Assembly (NCBI GenBank): GCA_020248915.1
Contig: JADCGP010000017.1
Coordinates: 1 to 64,000 of the forward strand
Direction: 5' to 3'
DNA: 64,000 nt
From: Rubrivivax sp.
GTDB lineage: Bacteria > Pseudomonadota > Gammaproteobacteria > Burkholderiales > Burkholderiaceae_C
The notes under the pieces were generated by a model. The model made no database searches, was not told the origin of the DNA, and saw only the letters and a list, made by a program, of their open reading frames with translations. How positions within the stretch are numbered: the first letter of the stretch is position 1; each line of letters opens with the position of its first letter. The position numbers and the translations under genes are program-made. Positions 8,278 to 16,197 of this stretch are shown one piece after another.

Positions 8278-9856
8278 GGTCAGCATCGACGGCTTCAAGA
8301 ACCTCCGCGGGCTGGAGCTCGACTTCGACGAGCGCCAGCTCACCACGGTGTTGATCGGCCAGAACGGCGCCGGCAAGTCCAACCTCATTGAAGCAATCAC
8401 CCAGGTCTTCCGCTGGGTAGACCTGCGGCGCAACGAGCCGCGCTTTCGCTACCGGGTGACCTACCGCATCCAGCCTCAGGGCCCGGCGATCCAGAACCCG
8501 CCGAGCGTGTGCCTGAGCAACTTCCCCGACGAGCCGGCGATTGGGGTCAACGGGCAGGAGGTGAAGCGCACCGAGTTCGAGAAGCGCAAGGCCGAGTGGT
8601 TTCCAGACCTGGTGTTCGGCTACTACTCCGGCGGCAGCCGCCGGCTGGAAGCGCTGTTCGACAGCCACCAGCGGCGCTACTACGACGACATCAAGCTCGA
8701 AGACGACGAAGCCAAGGTGGCCAAGGCGCAGGAAGCCCGGCGCCTCTTCTACTGCCGGCCCATCCATGGCGTGCTGGCGCTGATGGCACTGTTCGCGTTT
8801 CCGGATGCCAAGGTGACCGCCGAGCTCGCTGGCCGTTTGGGCATCACCGGCTTTCATTCGCTGCTGGCTCTGTTCCGAGAACCCTGGTTCGCCAAAGGCC
8901 GCAAGACCAGCGCCGAAGAGCTGTGGGGCGCAGGAGGACCCGCCGGCCGCGCTGCACGCCGCTTCAAGGAGTTGGCCTTTCACCCGTTTGCGCTCGAAGG
9001 CAATGCGGTCGATGACTACCGCGACAAGAAGCAGGTGGAGCCACAGTTCGCTGCCTTCCTGCCATCGCTGGTGCGGCTGCAGCAACTAGCGCAGCAGTTC
9101 AGGAACGAGCGCGAGATGTTCTACGCCCTGGAGGCGATGGACATCTCCGACCTGGTGCGCGAGATACAGGTCTGGGTGAAGCGCAGCAACGACACCAGCG
9201 GCGACGTAGGCTTTGCCGACCTCTCCGACGGTGAGCGGCAGTTGCTGATGGTGCTGGGCCTGATCCGCGTCTCACGCGGCAAGCGAGCGCTCTTCCTGCT
9301 GGACGAACCCGACACGCACCTCAACCCGCACTGGCAGCACAGCTACCTGAAGCTGATCGAGGACTGGACTGGCATCGCGGCCGAGAAGGAGCACTGCCAC
9401 ATCGTGCTGACCTCGCACAACCCGCTCACGATTTCAGCGCTCTCGCGGGACGAGGTACGGGTGATCGCGCAGACCGACGATGGCCGCGTGACCGCATCCG
9501 CGCCATATGCCGACCCGCGTGGCATGGGCTTCACGGCCACGCTGACCGAGATCTTCGGCCTGGCGACGAGCCTGGACGTCGAAACCCAGCGCCTGGTGGA
9601 CGAGCGCAACGAGCTGGTGCAGTTGGCCGAACGCGGCGACGCGCAGCAGCGTCGGCTCATTTCGCTGAATGAACAGCTGGCCCGACTCGGCTTCCTGAAT
9701 GAAGACCGGGAGCCGCTCTACCAAGACTTCCTGCGCGCCTGGCATGACCTGCGCTACGCAGATCGGCCGCCCCTGGCACCCGCAGACGTGGAGGCACGAC
9801 AGCGCGCGATGAAGGAGCTAATCAAGCAGCTGATGACTTCGGAGGCCAAGCAGTGA
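8264..9856 (+). CDS. PtuA-like AAA/ABC-type ATPase (Septu-like)
   Basis: 530 residues from ATG 8264, which lies 14 bases inside the end of hsdS. The protein is of the SMC/RecF-like class: Walker A IGQNGAGKSN (about residues 29-38), a long helical insert, signature LSDGERQLL (about 322-330), Walker B ALFLLDEPDTHLNP (about 344-357) and the switch histidine in VLTSHNP. The C-terminal helical section resembles PtuA. In known Septu systems PtuA assembles with an HNH nuclease, PtuB, and senses infection; here the next gene, overlapping by four bases, encodes exactly such a partner. Placement inside a type I operon rather than alone is unusual. Other AAA_21 defence ATPases are the alternative. Confidence 0.78.
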   Translation: MRLDKVSIDGFKNLRGLELDFDERQLTTVLIGQNGAGKSNLIEAITQVFRWVDLRRNEPRFRYRVTYRIQPQGPAIQNPPSVCLSNFPDEPAIGVNGQEVKRTEFEKRKAEWFPDLVFGYYSGGSRRLEALFDSHQRRYYDDIKLEDDEAKVAKAQEARRLFYCRPIHGVLALMALFAFPDAKVTAELAGRLGITGFHSLLALFREPWFAKGRKTSAEELWGAGGPAGRAARRFKELAFHPFALEGNAVDDYRDKKQVEPQFAAFLPSLVRLQQLAQQFRNEREMFYALEAMDISDLVREIQVWVKRSNDTSGDVGFADLSDGERQLLMVLGLIRVSRGKRALFLLDEPDTHLNPHWQHSYLKLIEDWTGIAAEKEHCHIVLTSHNPLTISALSRDEVRVIAQTDDGRVTASAPYADPRGMGFTATLTEIFGLATSLDVETQRLVDERNELVQLAERGDAQQRRLISLNEQLARLGFLNEDREPLYQDFLRAWHDLRYADRPPLAPADVEARQRAMKELIKQLMTSEAKQ

Positions 9857-10716
9857 TCTACGTCCGGCGAGATCCGAACCACATACCGGAGCGGGTGCTG
9901 CGTGTCGCCGAACGCGCACAGGCCCAGCTGGAGGCGCTTGCGCCGGAGAACCGCGCCGCGTTCATCGAGAAGAAGTCTCATGTGTGGCGCGGGTTCGCTC
10001 GCTACCTGGCCAAGATGTCGTACGGCAAGTGCTGGTACTCGGAGAGCGACTGCGTTCAGTCGTTCAAGGACGTGGACCACTACCGACCGAAGAAGCAGGC
10101 CAAGCGCAGCGACACCGAGAGTGACGACGGCTACCCGTGGCTCGCGTTTTCGTGGGACAACTTCAGGCTTGCGGCTCAGCGGTCGAATCAGATCAACCGC
10201 GATGACGAGACCGATGAATCGGTCGGCAAAGGCGCATGGTTCCCGCTGATGCAGGGCAGCAAGCTGGCGACGTGGGATGACCGCTGCATCGCCGACGAAC
10301 GCCCGGCGCTATTGGATCCGGCCAGGGTGACCGACGTCAGACTCATCGAGGTCACCGCCACCGGGAGGATGGGGCCAACCAGGCTCTGCCTGGGCGAGTA
10401 CGAACGAACACGCGTCAGCACGACAGTCAAGCTCCTCGGTCTGGACCTGCCCGGCCTTGTGTCGGCACGCCAGCGCACCATGCGGCTGGTGCAGGATCTG
10501 GTGGATCAGGTTGAGAAAGCGCTCGTCGCTGCCGACTCAGGCGCGGAGGCTGCGGCCTTTGTGGCAAATCACATGCCCATCGGCGGCCAGTTGAATCTGC
10601 TGCAACGCCTGACCGAACCGAGCCAACCGTATGCCGCTGCGGCACGGGCGCAACTGCGCTTTCTGGGCTACGCCGAGCTTTGTGCTCCGGTCGAACAGTT
10701 GGGGGCCGCTGCATGA
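9853..10716 (+). CDS. PtuB-like HNH endonuclease family protein
   Basis: 287 residues from GTG 9853, overlapping the ATPase stop by four bases. The layout follows PtuB/TIGR02646-like HNH proteins: a Cys-containing turn (KCWYSES, C60), then DVDHYRPKK with the Asp75-His76 catalytic position, then YPWLAFSWDNF and a later FPL element. The usual two Cys pairs that bind structural zinc are mostly gone: the second Cys of the first pair is Ser63, and the later CxxCN is AQRSN (108-112). Only C60 and C67 remain near the turn. The DH residues are kept, so catalysis may survive with a differently held fold. A role in cutting nucleic acid is inferred from family and context. Confidence 0.7.
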   Translation: MIYVRRDPNHIPERVLRVAERAQAQLEALAPENRAAFIEKKSHVWRGFARYLAKMSYGKCWYSESDCVQSFKDVDHYRPKKQAKRSDTESDDGYPWLAFSWDNFRLAAQRSNQINRDDETDESVGKGAWFPLMQGSKLATWDDRCIADERPALLDPARVTDVRLIEVTATGRMGPTRLCLGEYERTRVSTTVKLLGLDLPGLVSARQRTMRLVQDLVDQVEKALVAADSGAEAAAFVANHMPIGGQLNLLQRLTEPSQPYAAAARAQLRFLGYAELCAPVEQLGAAA

Positions 10717-11690
10717 GTGACATCAAGCTCTTCAGGCTGCAAGTCGGCAAAGCCATCGAACTCCAGGGAGACGCCTCCGACCTGGAGAAGCCGCTTCAGA
10801 CGCTGATCGAGGCCAACCTCGACACCCTGCTTGGCATCCGCTTCCTGGCCACCGAGTACTCAACAGGAAAGACGCACGCGGGCCGCATCGACTCACTGGG
10901 CCTGGACGAGAACAACTGCCCCGTCATCCTGGAATACAAGCGCTCGATGGGCGAGAACGTCATCAACCAGGGTCTGTTCTACCTGGACTGGCTTATGGAC
11001 CACCAGGCCGAGTTCAAGCTGCTGGTGATGGACCAACTCGGCAAGCCTGCGGCCGATGCCATCGATTGGACCGCGCCGCGGCTGGTGTGCATTGCGGCCG
11101 ACTTCACCAAGTACGACGGGCATGCCGTTCAACAGATCAACCGCAACATCGAGTTGATCCGCTACCGGCGCTTCGGCGACGAGTTGCTGCTCCTGGAACT
11201 GGCCAATGCAGCCAGTGCCAATGCGGGCAAGGCGTCAAGCGCCAAGGCGGCGAAACCGGCCAAGACGGCGGCTGCGCCAACGGCAGAGCCCACCGGCGCC
11301 AAAAGTGCTGGCGGCGACCGTTCCTATGCCGACTGGCTACCGCTGCTGCCGCCACACCTCAGCGAACTGGTGGCATCGCTGGAGGGGCACGTCCTATCGC
11401 TGGGCGACGACGTGCAGCGCAAGGAGCTCAAGCTCTACGTGGCCTTCAAGCGCCTGAAGAACTTCGCCACCGTGGTGCCGCAGAAGAACCGCCTGCTGCT
11501 CTACCTGCACCTGGACCCCGCGAAGGTGGTGCCGATGCCGCCGAATGGTCAGGATGTCAGCCAGAAGGGGCACTGGGGCACGGGTGACCTGGAGCTGTCG
11601 CTGTCGTCGCAGGCTGATCTGGATGCCGCGAAGCCGCTGATCCTGATGGCCTATGAGGGGCGTGCACCGGCGCCCGCCTTGGGGCTCTAA
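10713..11690 (+). CDS. NucS-like PD-(D/E)XK nuclease with DUF5655-like C-terminus
   Basis: 325 residues from ATG 10713, overlapping the HNH stop (ATGA). The N-terminal domain (about 1-165) has a restriction-like nuclease pattern: GRIDSLGL with Asp60, then VILEYK with Glu74 and Lys76, then QGLFYLDWL, as in DUF91/NucS-type proteins. A low-complexity Ala/Lys/Ser/Thr linker (about 165-200) leads to a C-terminal domain (about 205-325) with VAFKRLKNF and the KGHWGTGD segment that fits DUF5655. The family is often found near restriction genes. Substrate and role are unknown. It is the last gene of the coupled block; 66 bases follow before the next unit. Confidence 0.72.
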   Translation: MSDIKLFRLQVGKAIELQGDASDLEKPLQTLIEANLDTLLGIRFLATEYSTGKTHAGRIDSLGLDENNCPVILEYKRSMGENVINQGLFYLDWLMDHQAEFKLLVMDQLGKPAADAIDWTAPRLVCIAADFTKYDGHAVQQINRNIELIRYRRFGDELLLLELANAASANAGKASSAKAAKPAKTAAAPTAEPTGAKSAGGDRSYADWLPLLPPHLSELVASLEGHVLSLGDDVQRKELKLYVAFKRLKNFATVVPQKNRLLLYLHLDPAKVVPMPPNGQDVSQKGHWGTGDLELSLSSQADLDAAKPLILMAYEGRAPAPALGL

Positions 11691-11756
11691 TGTCGAGCGA
11701 GCACACTTAGACCAGTTGCCGCGAATGCCCGAGATACAAATGCCTGAGAGTGCCCC

Positions 11757-13094
11757 ATGTTGACCTCATTCAGTTTGCGAGACTTCAAGAGCTTCAGAGA
11801 GGCCAGTTTGCCGCTGGGGCCGCTGACGGTCCTGATTGGGGCCAATGCGGCCGGCAAGAGCAATGCAATCGAGGCACTTCGGCTGCTTTCCTGGCTCGCC
11901 CAGGGACAGAAGCTCACGTCCATTCAGTACGCAGTCAACAGCGCGGATCGAGTGGTGCGAGGGCGCGTTGAAGACCTCTGCCACCGGGGCGTGATGAAGT
12001 TCAGTCTGGGCTGCAGGACCGACGATCGCCACTGGAACCGATTGGAGATGCAGCTGACCGTTCGCGACGGCGAGCTTCACATCACCGGTGAACAGGTCGA
12101 TGAGATCGCCGAGAACCTTCCCCTGTACATGATGGACCGACCGTCGCAGGGCCTGAGTACCGATGCGGGTGTGGCCTACAACAACTTCGCGCGGGGCGGG
12201 AACAAGCCGCACGTCACGGTCAGCGACCAGATGGCGGTGTTCGTCCAGTTCGAAAGCGCAGTCCGTTTCGAGGCGGGCCATAAGAAGGCGCAGGAGACGA
12301 TTCCGGCGGTGGCCAAGCGGCTCCAGACCACGCTGTCGAACATTCTTTTTCTCGACCCCGCTCCGGCGCGGATGCGCGAGTACAGCTTCACCAACGACAA
12401 GCGCCTGCTGGGCGACGGGACCAACCTGTCAAGCGTTTTGCACCGACTTTGGGGTCCTGACGGTGAGTCGGACAAAGAGCCCTTCGCCGGCCAGCGCCAG
12501 GCCATCCTCGACTTCATCCAAAGCCTGCCAGAACAGGACATCTCGGGCCTGAGCTTCCTCGATGGCCCGCGCGGCGAGGTGATGGTCCAGTTGCAGGAGA
12601 CTTTCGGCGGCACCCCTCGGGTTTATGACGCGTCGCTGCTCTCCGACGGCACGTTGCGCGTTCTGGCCATCGCAGCCGCCATGCTCTCCGCGCCAGAAGG
12701 GAGCCTTGTCGTCATTGAAGAGATCGACAACGGCGTGCATCCAAGCCGCGCCAGGCACCTCCTCGACAGCATCCGCAGCGTCGCCGAGCGACGCAAGCTG
12801 CGCGTGCTGTTGTCCACGCACAACCCCGCCATGCTGGATGCCCTGCCCGACGCCGCAGTACCTGACGTCGTCTTCTGCTACCGCGATCCGGCCAGCGGGG
12901 CGAGCAAGCTGATTCGGATGAACGCGATTCCTGATGTGCCCGAACTGCTCGTGCAAGGCCCACTCGGCCACCTGATGACATCTGGCGCACTGGAACGATT
13001 CGTCAAGACCCACAAAGGGCCGGACGCGCGCAAGCAGCAGGCAAAGGCATGGCTCGAATCGCTGAAGGCGGCAAAGCCGAGTGTTGGCGAATGA
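11757..13094 (+). CDS. AAA_21-type ATPase paired with a PIN protein
   Basis: 445 residues from ATG 11757. RecF/OLD-like ATPase: Walker A IGANAAGKSN (about residues 27-36), signature-like LLSDGTLRVLAIA (about 297-309), Walker B SLVVIEEIDNGVHP (about 319-332) and the switch histidine in LLSTHNP. It is clearly different from the PtuA-like ATPase upstream, with a shorter central insert. The stop overlaps the start of a PIN-domain gene (ATGA), so the two products are likely partners: ATPase as sensor and PIN as effector, by analogy with other ATPase-nuclease defence pairs such as PARIS. No named system is assigned. It has its own short leader of 66 bases. Confidence 0.8.
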   Translation: MLTSFSLRDFKSFREASLPLGPLTVLIGANAAGKSNAIEALRLLSWLAQGQKLTSIQYAVNSADRVVRGRVEDLCHRGVMKFSLGCRTDDRHWNRLEMQLTVRDGELHITGEQVDEIAENLPLYMMDRPSQGLSTDAGVAYNNFARGGNKPHVTVSDQMAVFVQFESAVRFEAGHKKAQETIPAVAKRLQTTLSNILFLDPAPARMREYSFTNDKRLLGDGTNLSSVLHRLWGPDGESDKEPFAGQRQAILDFIQSLPEQDISGLSFLDGPRGEVMVQLQETFGGTPRVYDASLLSDGTLRVLAIAAAMLSAPEGSLVVIEEIDNGVHPSRARHLLDSIRSVAERRKLRVLLSTHNPAMLDALPDAAVPDVVFCYRDPASGASKLIRMNAIPDVPELLVQGPLGHLMTSGALERFVKTHKGPDARKQQAKAWLESLKAAKPSVGE

Positions 13095-13567
13095 GCGGAA
13101 TCGTCATCGTCGACACCTCGGTGCTGCTGAACATCCTCGATGTTCCGGGGCGCAACGAGAGCCGGGGCGAGGTGCTGGCTGAGCTTGAGAAGCTGATCGA
13201 GGCCAGCAATCACCTGTTCATCCCGATGGCTGCCATCGTCGAGGTCGGGAATCACATCGCCCAGCTTGGCGACGGTGCTCAGCGCAGGGCCGCGGCGGAG
13301 CGCTTCATTGCCGAAGTGAGGAAAGCCCTTGCAGATGAGGCGCCGTGGAAGCCGATCAACTTCCCCTCCAACCAGGAGGTACTGAGTTGGCTCGATGCGT
13401 TCCCAGACGCAGCCATGCAGGGCTTGGGCATGGGCGACCTCTCCATCAAGAAGGAGTGGGAAGACCTGTGCGCGAGGTACCGGATGAGTCGCGTTCGGGT
13501 CTGGACTCTCGACGACGACCTGGCCGGGCTCGACCGTGCCGTGCTCGCGCGCCGCCGGGTGACCTAG
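13091..13567 (+). CDS. PIN-domain ribonuclease-like protein
   Basis: 158 residues from ATG 13091, chosen because it overlaps the ATPase stop and starts directly at the PIN core. The four acidic positions of a PIN active site can be placed: Asp8 (IVDTSVLLN), Glu51 (AIVEVGNH), Asp116 (GMGDLSIKKEWE) and Asp141-143 (WTLDDDLAG). PIN proteins cut RNA in many VapC-type toxins. No VapB-like antitoxin is present; the coupled AAA ATPase takes its place. The likely role is an effector held in check or directed by that ATPase. Last gene of the island. Confidence 0.75.
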   Translation: MSGIVIVDTSVLLNILDVPGRNESRGEVLAELEKLIEASNHLFIPMAAIVEVGNHIAQLGDGAQRRAAAERFIAEVRKALADEAPWKPINFPSNQEVLSWLDAFPDAAMQGLGMGDLSIKKEWEDLCARYRMSRVRVWTLDDDLAGLDRAVLARRRVT

Positions 13568-13587
13568 ACTCTGCAAAGGCGCCCGTC

Positions 13588-13616
13588 GCGGGCTGACAAC
13601 ATCCACTCCAGCCCGC
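13588..13616. repeat. 8-bp inverted repeat after the PIN gene
   Basis: GCGGGCTG and CAGCCCGC are perfect reverse complements with a 13-base loop, 20 bases after the PIN stop. Either a weak terminator or part of the island border. Confidence 0.4.
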
Positions 13617-13623
13617 AATTCCT

Positions 13624-13643
13624 GTGTACCCACACGTGTACCC
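13624..13643. repeat. paired GTGTACCC repeats with central palindrome
   Basis: Two 8-base direct copies lie 12 bases apart; between and overlapping them is ACACGTGT. The spacing of about one helix turn suits a protein-binding site. It could also be an old recombination scar at the island edge. Confidence 0.4.
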
Positions 13644-13777
13644 GCCAGCGACCTCGAACCGGCAAACCCAGCATCCATGCGGCTTCCCGGCCGATCTCCC
13701 TGAGCAGGTGCAGAACATCGAGTGAGGCTTCGGGGCAGCTGCCCTGCGTGCTTGCCGCATGCGGCTTGCCCGATCGC

Positions 13778-14485
13778 TCACCGCTCCAGCAGCCTGGCGT
13801 ACTCCCGACTCACGACCGAGTAGCACTCGCAGCTGCGGCGCTCGAGCCCGGGCCGGTCGAGCACCCGGATGCGCCCGCGGGCGTATCGGATCAGCCCGGC
13901 CGCCTGCAGCTTCAGCGCCGCCTCGGTGACGCCCTCGCGGCGCACGCCGAGCATGCCGGCGATGTGCTCCTGCGTCGTCGCCAGCTCGTCGCCGCGGATC
14001 CGGTCCAGACGCAGCAGCAGCCAGCGGCACAGCTGCTGGTCGAGCGCGTGATGGCGGTTGCAGACCGCCGTCTGCGCGATCTGGGTGATCAGCGCCTGCG
14101 TGTATCGCAGCAACAGGTGCATCACCTCGGGCGAGCGGTCGAACTCCTGCTTCACGAAGCCGGCGTGCACGCGGCAGGCCTGGCCGGCGATCTGAACGAC
14201 GCCTCGGCTCGGCGTCGATTCGCCGCCCATGAAGAGCGCGATGCCGACCAGCCCTTCCCGCCCGACGACCGCGATCTCGGCGGACGAGCCGTCCTCGAGG
14301 ACGTGCAGCAGCGAGACGATCGCCGTGGTCGGGAAGTAGACGTGGCCCATCGGCACGCCCGACTCGTACAGTACGCGCCCTGACGGCAACGCCACGGGCT
14401 CGAGCCGCGATGCCCAGCGTTGCCAGACGTCCTCGCCGAGGCTGGCCAGCAGCCCGTTCGCGCGGGGCGAGATCGTCGAATTCAT
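13778..14485 (-). CDS. Crp/Fnr-family transcriptional regulator
   Basis: 235 residues from ATG at 14485 (MNSTISPRANG); upstream in-frame starts give a low-complexity extension and were not used. An N-terminal cyclic-nucleotide-binding-like beta roll (about 15-130) contains the segments SGRVLYESG and EIAVVGREGLVG. The C-terminal winged helix-turn-helix (about 160-220) contains TTQEHIAGMLGVRREGVT as the recognition helices. The ending carries the Cys pair SCECYS found in one Crp-like subgroup. No Fnr-type four-cysteine set is seen, so the ligand is unknown. It is divergent from the small protein/protease pair 287 bases away, which it may control. Confidence 0.85.
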   Translation of the reverse strand: MNSTISPRANGLLASLGEDVWQRWASRLEPVALPSGRVLYESGVPMGHVYFPTTAIVSLLHVLEDGSSAEIAVVGREGLVGIALFMGGESTPSRGVVQIAGQACRVHAGFVKQEFDRSPEVMHLLLRYTQALITQIAQTAVCNRHHALDQQLCRWLLLRLDRIRGDELATTQEHIAGMLGVRREGVTEAALKLQAAGLIRYARGRIRVLDRPGLERRSCECYSVVSREYARLLER

Positions 14486-14772
14486 CCGGGTGCCGTCGGC
14501 GTGTCTGGTGGGGGCACCGCAGCGGTCGGGCACCCAGCGCAGAGGACTGTAGTCCATGGGCCCTTGGGGCGACTGTGGCGCCAGGGTGCCTGCGGGCCTC
14601 GGAGAACCCAAGCCCGAGCGCGTGGCGGGCGCAACGGCGAGCGGTGTGCCAACCGGACGCCAAGGTGCGCCGGCGAACAGACAGGCAGTTCCTGTCGGGG
14701 CATCATGTGGGTTTGGTGGTCCGGCCTTCACAGTCCCTTGGGGAGGTCGTGCCCGCTCGACCCAGGAACCCG

Positions 14773-15021
14773 ATGTCTCGTCCGCGCCCGCTTTCCCCCG
14801 AATCTGCCGCATCGGCGGCGGCCCGGGGCATCAGCCTGTACCGCAGCCAGATGCTCGCCTACAACCTGCCAGGCGCCATGGCAGCGATCCTGGCGGCGCG
14901 GCTGGGCGATGTCCCCGGTGAACACCTGGACGGTTACCTGCGCCTGCGCTGGCTGCGCTGGGAGTGCGGCCGTCTGAGGCTGACTCCCGCCGGCTCTCGG
15001 GTGTGCGCCGCTGCCGCATGA
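14773..15021 (+). CDS. small hypothetical protein coupled to a protease gene
   Basis: 82 residues from ATG 14773. I do not recognise a family. The middle is helical (SLYRSQMLAYNLPGAMAAILAARL) in sense, and the C-terminus is Trp/Arg-rich (LRLRWLRWECGRLRL). Its stop overlaps the protease ATG (ATGA), a strong sign that it is a real gene expressed with that protease. It could be an accessory or inhibitor, but this is only context. Confidence 0.5.
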   Translation: MSRPRPLSPESAASAAARGISLYRSQMLAYNLPGAMAAILAARLGDVPGEHLDGYLRLRWLRWECGRLRLTPAGSRVCAAAA

Positions 15022-15779
15022 GCCCAGGCGACCAGCACGACGCGCGCGGCATGCTGATGGCCGTGACCCGGGTGCAGACGTTGCTCGGGTCGAGGGCATT
15101 GTCGTCCGCCACGGGGTTCTACTTCCAGCGCGACAGCCGGCTGTTCCTGGTCACGAGCCGCCACGTGTTCTTCGATGGTCCCAGCGGCCACGCGCCGGAC
15201 CAGGTCGAGCTTACCTGCCACACCCATCCCACGGACCTGACGCGGGTGCAGCCTGCCGTGCTGCCGCTGTACGCGGATGGCCGCGCGGCCTGGCAGCAGG
15301 CTCAGGACAGCGGCGGCGACATCGACGTCGCCGCGCTCGAGATCCGGCCGTCCCACCTGCCGCAGCCCAGCGCGATGCGCGCGTTCGGTCCGGAGGATCT
15401 GGCCAGCGGCAAGTCGACCTGGGACGTCGGGGACAGCCTCGCGATCCCGGGCTTCCCGCTGGGATTCCACGACACGGTGCACCACCTTCCCGTGGTGCGC
15501 ACGGCCGCGGTCGCCTCGGCCTACGGCGTGCGATTTCAGGGGCGGGGCTACTTCCTCACCGACGGCCGCACGCACCGCGGCAGCAGCGGCGCCCCGGTGC
15601 TGCTGCACGAGACCGTTCCTGGCGGCGGCCGCCGCTGGCGGCTGCTGGGCGTGCACTCGAGCCGCATGGACATGAGCGGCCGGGACGCAGCGCTGGACGA
15701 GTCGCTCGGGCTGAACTGCGCCTGGTACGCGGACGTGCTGATGACGCTGACCCAGGCCGCAGCGCGTCTGCCGTCATGA
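15018..15779 (+). CDS. trypsin-like serine peptidase
   Basis: 253 residues from ATG 15018. The triad of a chymotrypsin-fold peptidase can be placed: His49 in VTSRHVFFDG, Asp103 in GGDIDVAALEI and Ser190 in RGSSGAPVL. No signal peptide or PDZ domain is visible, unlike DegP, so it is probably cytoplasmic and single-domain. Similar stand-alone trypsin-like proteins occur in bacteria with unknown targets. Translationally coupled to the 82-residue protein upstream and divergent from the Crp-type gene. Function beyond peptidase is not determined. Confidence 0.75.
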   Translation: MSPGDQHDARGMLMAVTRVQTLLGSRALSSATGFYFQRDSRLFLVTSRHVFFDGPSGHAPDQVELTCHTHPTDLTRVQPAVLPLYADGRAAWQQAQDSGGDIDVAALEIRPSHLPQPSAMRAFGPEDLASGKSTWDVGDSLAIPGFPLGFHDTVHHLPVVRTAAVASAYGVRFQGRGYFLTDGRTHRGSSGAPVLLHETVPGGGRRWRLLGVHSSRMDMSGRDAALDESLGLNCAWYADVLMTLTQAAARLPS

Positions 15780-16197
15780 ATCCCGTCCGGGACCGCACAG
15801 CGCTTGGCGGGCACTGCGCGACCGCCGCGCGAGCCCTTGCGCGACAGTGGCCCGGTGCTATGCGCCGGTGATCGGACCTGCGGCGTCGGGCCCGACGGAC
15901 CCGGGCGCCGGACCGGCCGCCTGCTGAGAAGTGGTGGCTTGCAGCGACTCGCCACGCTCCGGGTCGTCGCCCCGGCATGCCGCGGGCTCCGGGTCGACCA
16001 TCCAGCACTCCAGGCGACCGCCCTGGCGCGCACGCTTGCTCACCGCATCTTCCTCCATCCGGTAGACAGGGCCGCACCGTCGGCCACTTTCGCCTTCGGC
16101 TACTTTCGCACGCGGCAGCGCTGGAGTCCGTGCCCCAGCGCACGGAAGCCTGTCACCCGATCGCTGGTGCGGGCCATTCCCGGCCGCGCCCGCGCCC
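15780..16197. other. 418-base stretch without a supported gene
   Basis: A minus-strand reading frame of 66 codons (15858-16058, beginning MEEDAVSKRARQGG) exists and might encode a small protein, but nothing confirms it: low complexity, no partner, no strong ribosome site. No repeat, terminator with T run or RNA gene is seen. It separates the protease from the convergent dehydratase gene. Confidence 0.5.

Larger units (their letters stand above)
805..13567 (+). other. defence island: toxin-antitoxin, type I R-M, Septu-like pair, nuclease, ATPase-PIN pair
   Basis: Ten consecutive plus-strand genes have only defence-type or toxin-type functions. Gaps are at most 66 bases, with overlapping stops and starts from hsdM through the DUF5655 protein and again in the ATPase-PIN pair. 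Sampled stretches, especially in hsdS, are lower in GC than the spoT and nuo regions. The island is flanked by non-coding stretches with inverted repeats and then by the Crp regulator at 13,778. No integrase was found. Confidence 0.8.
13568..13777. other. 210-base non-coding right border of the island
   Basis: No gene is supported. It holds an inverted repeat (GCGGGCTG at 13588-13595, CAGCCCGC at 13609-13616) that could end the ATPase-PIN transcript but has no T run. Next comes a short direct repeat, GTGTACCC at 13624-13631 and 13636-13643, around the palindrome ACACGTGT (13632-13639). Confidence 0.5.

Noticed and set aside
8264-10716. Retron of the Ec78 type, which also uses PtuA and PtuB
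   Set aside because: No reverse transcriptase gene or msr/msd-like element is near; the pair is attached to hsdS instead.
13568-13777. Remnant of an integrase at the right island border
   Set aside because: The minus-strand frames through this stretch show no catalytic Arg, His or Tyr blocks; nothing beyond a hunch.
15858-16058. 66-codon minus-strand small protein
   Set aside because: No strong start signal, low complexity, no partner; kept only as a note in the gap entry.
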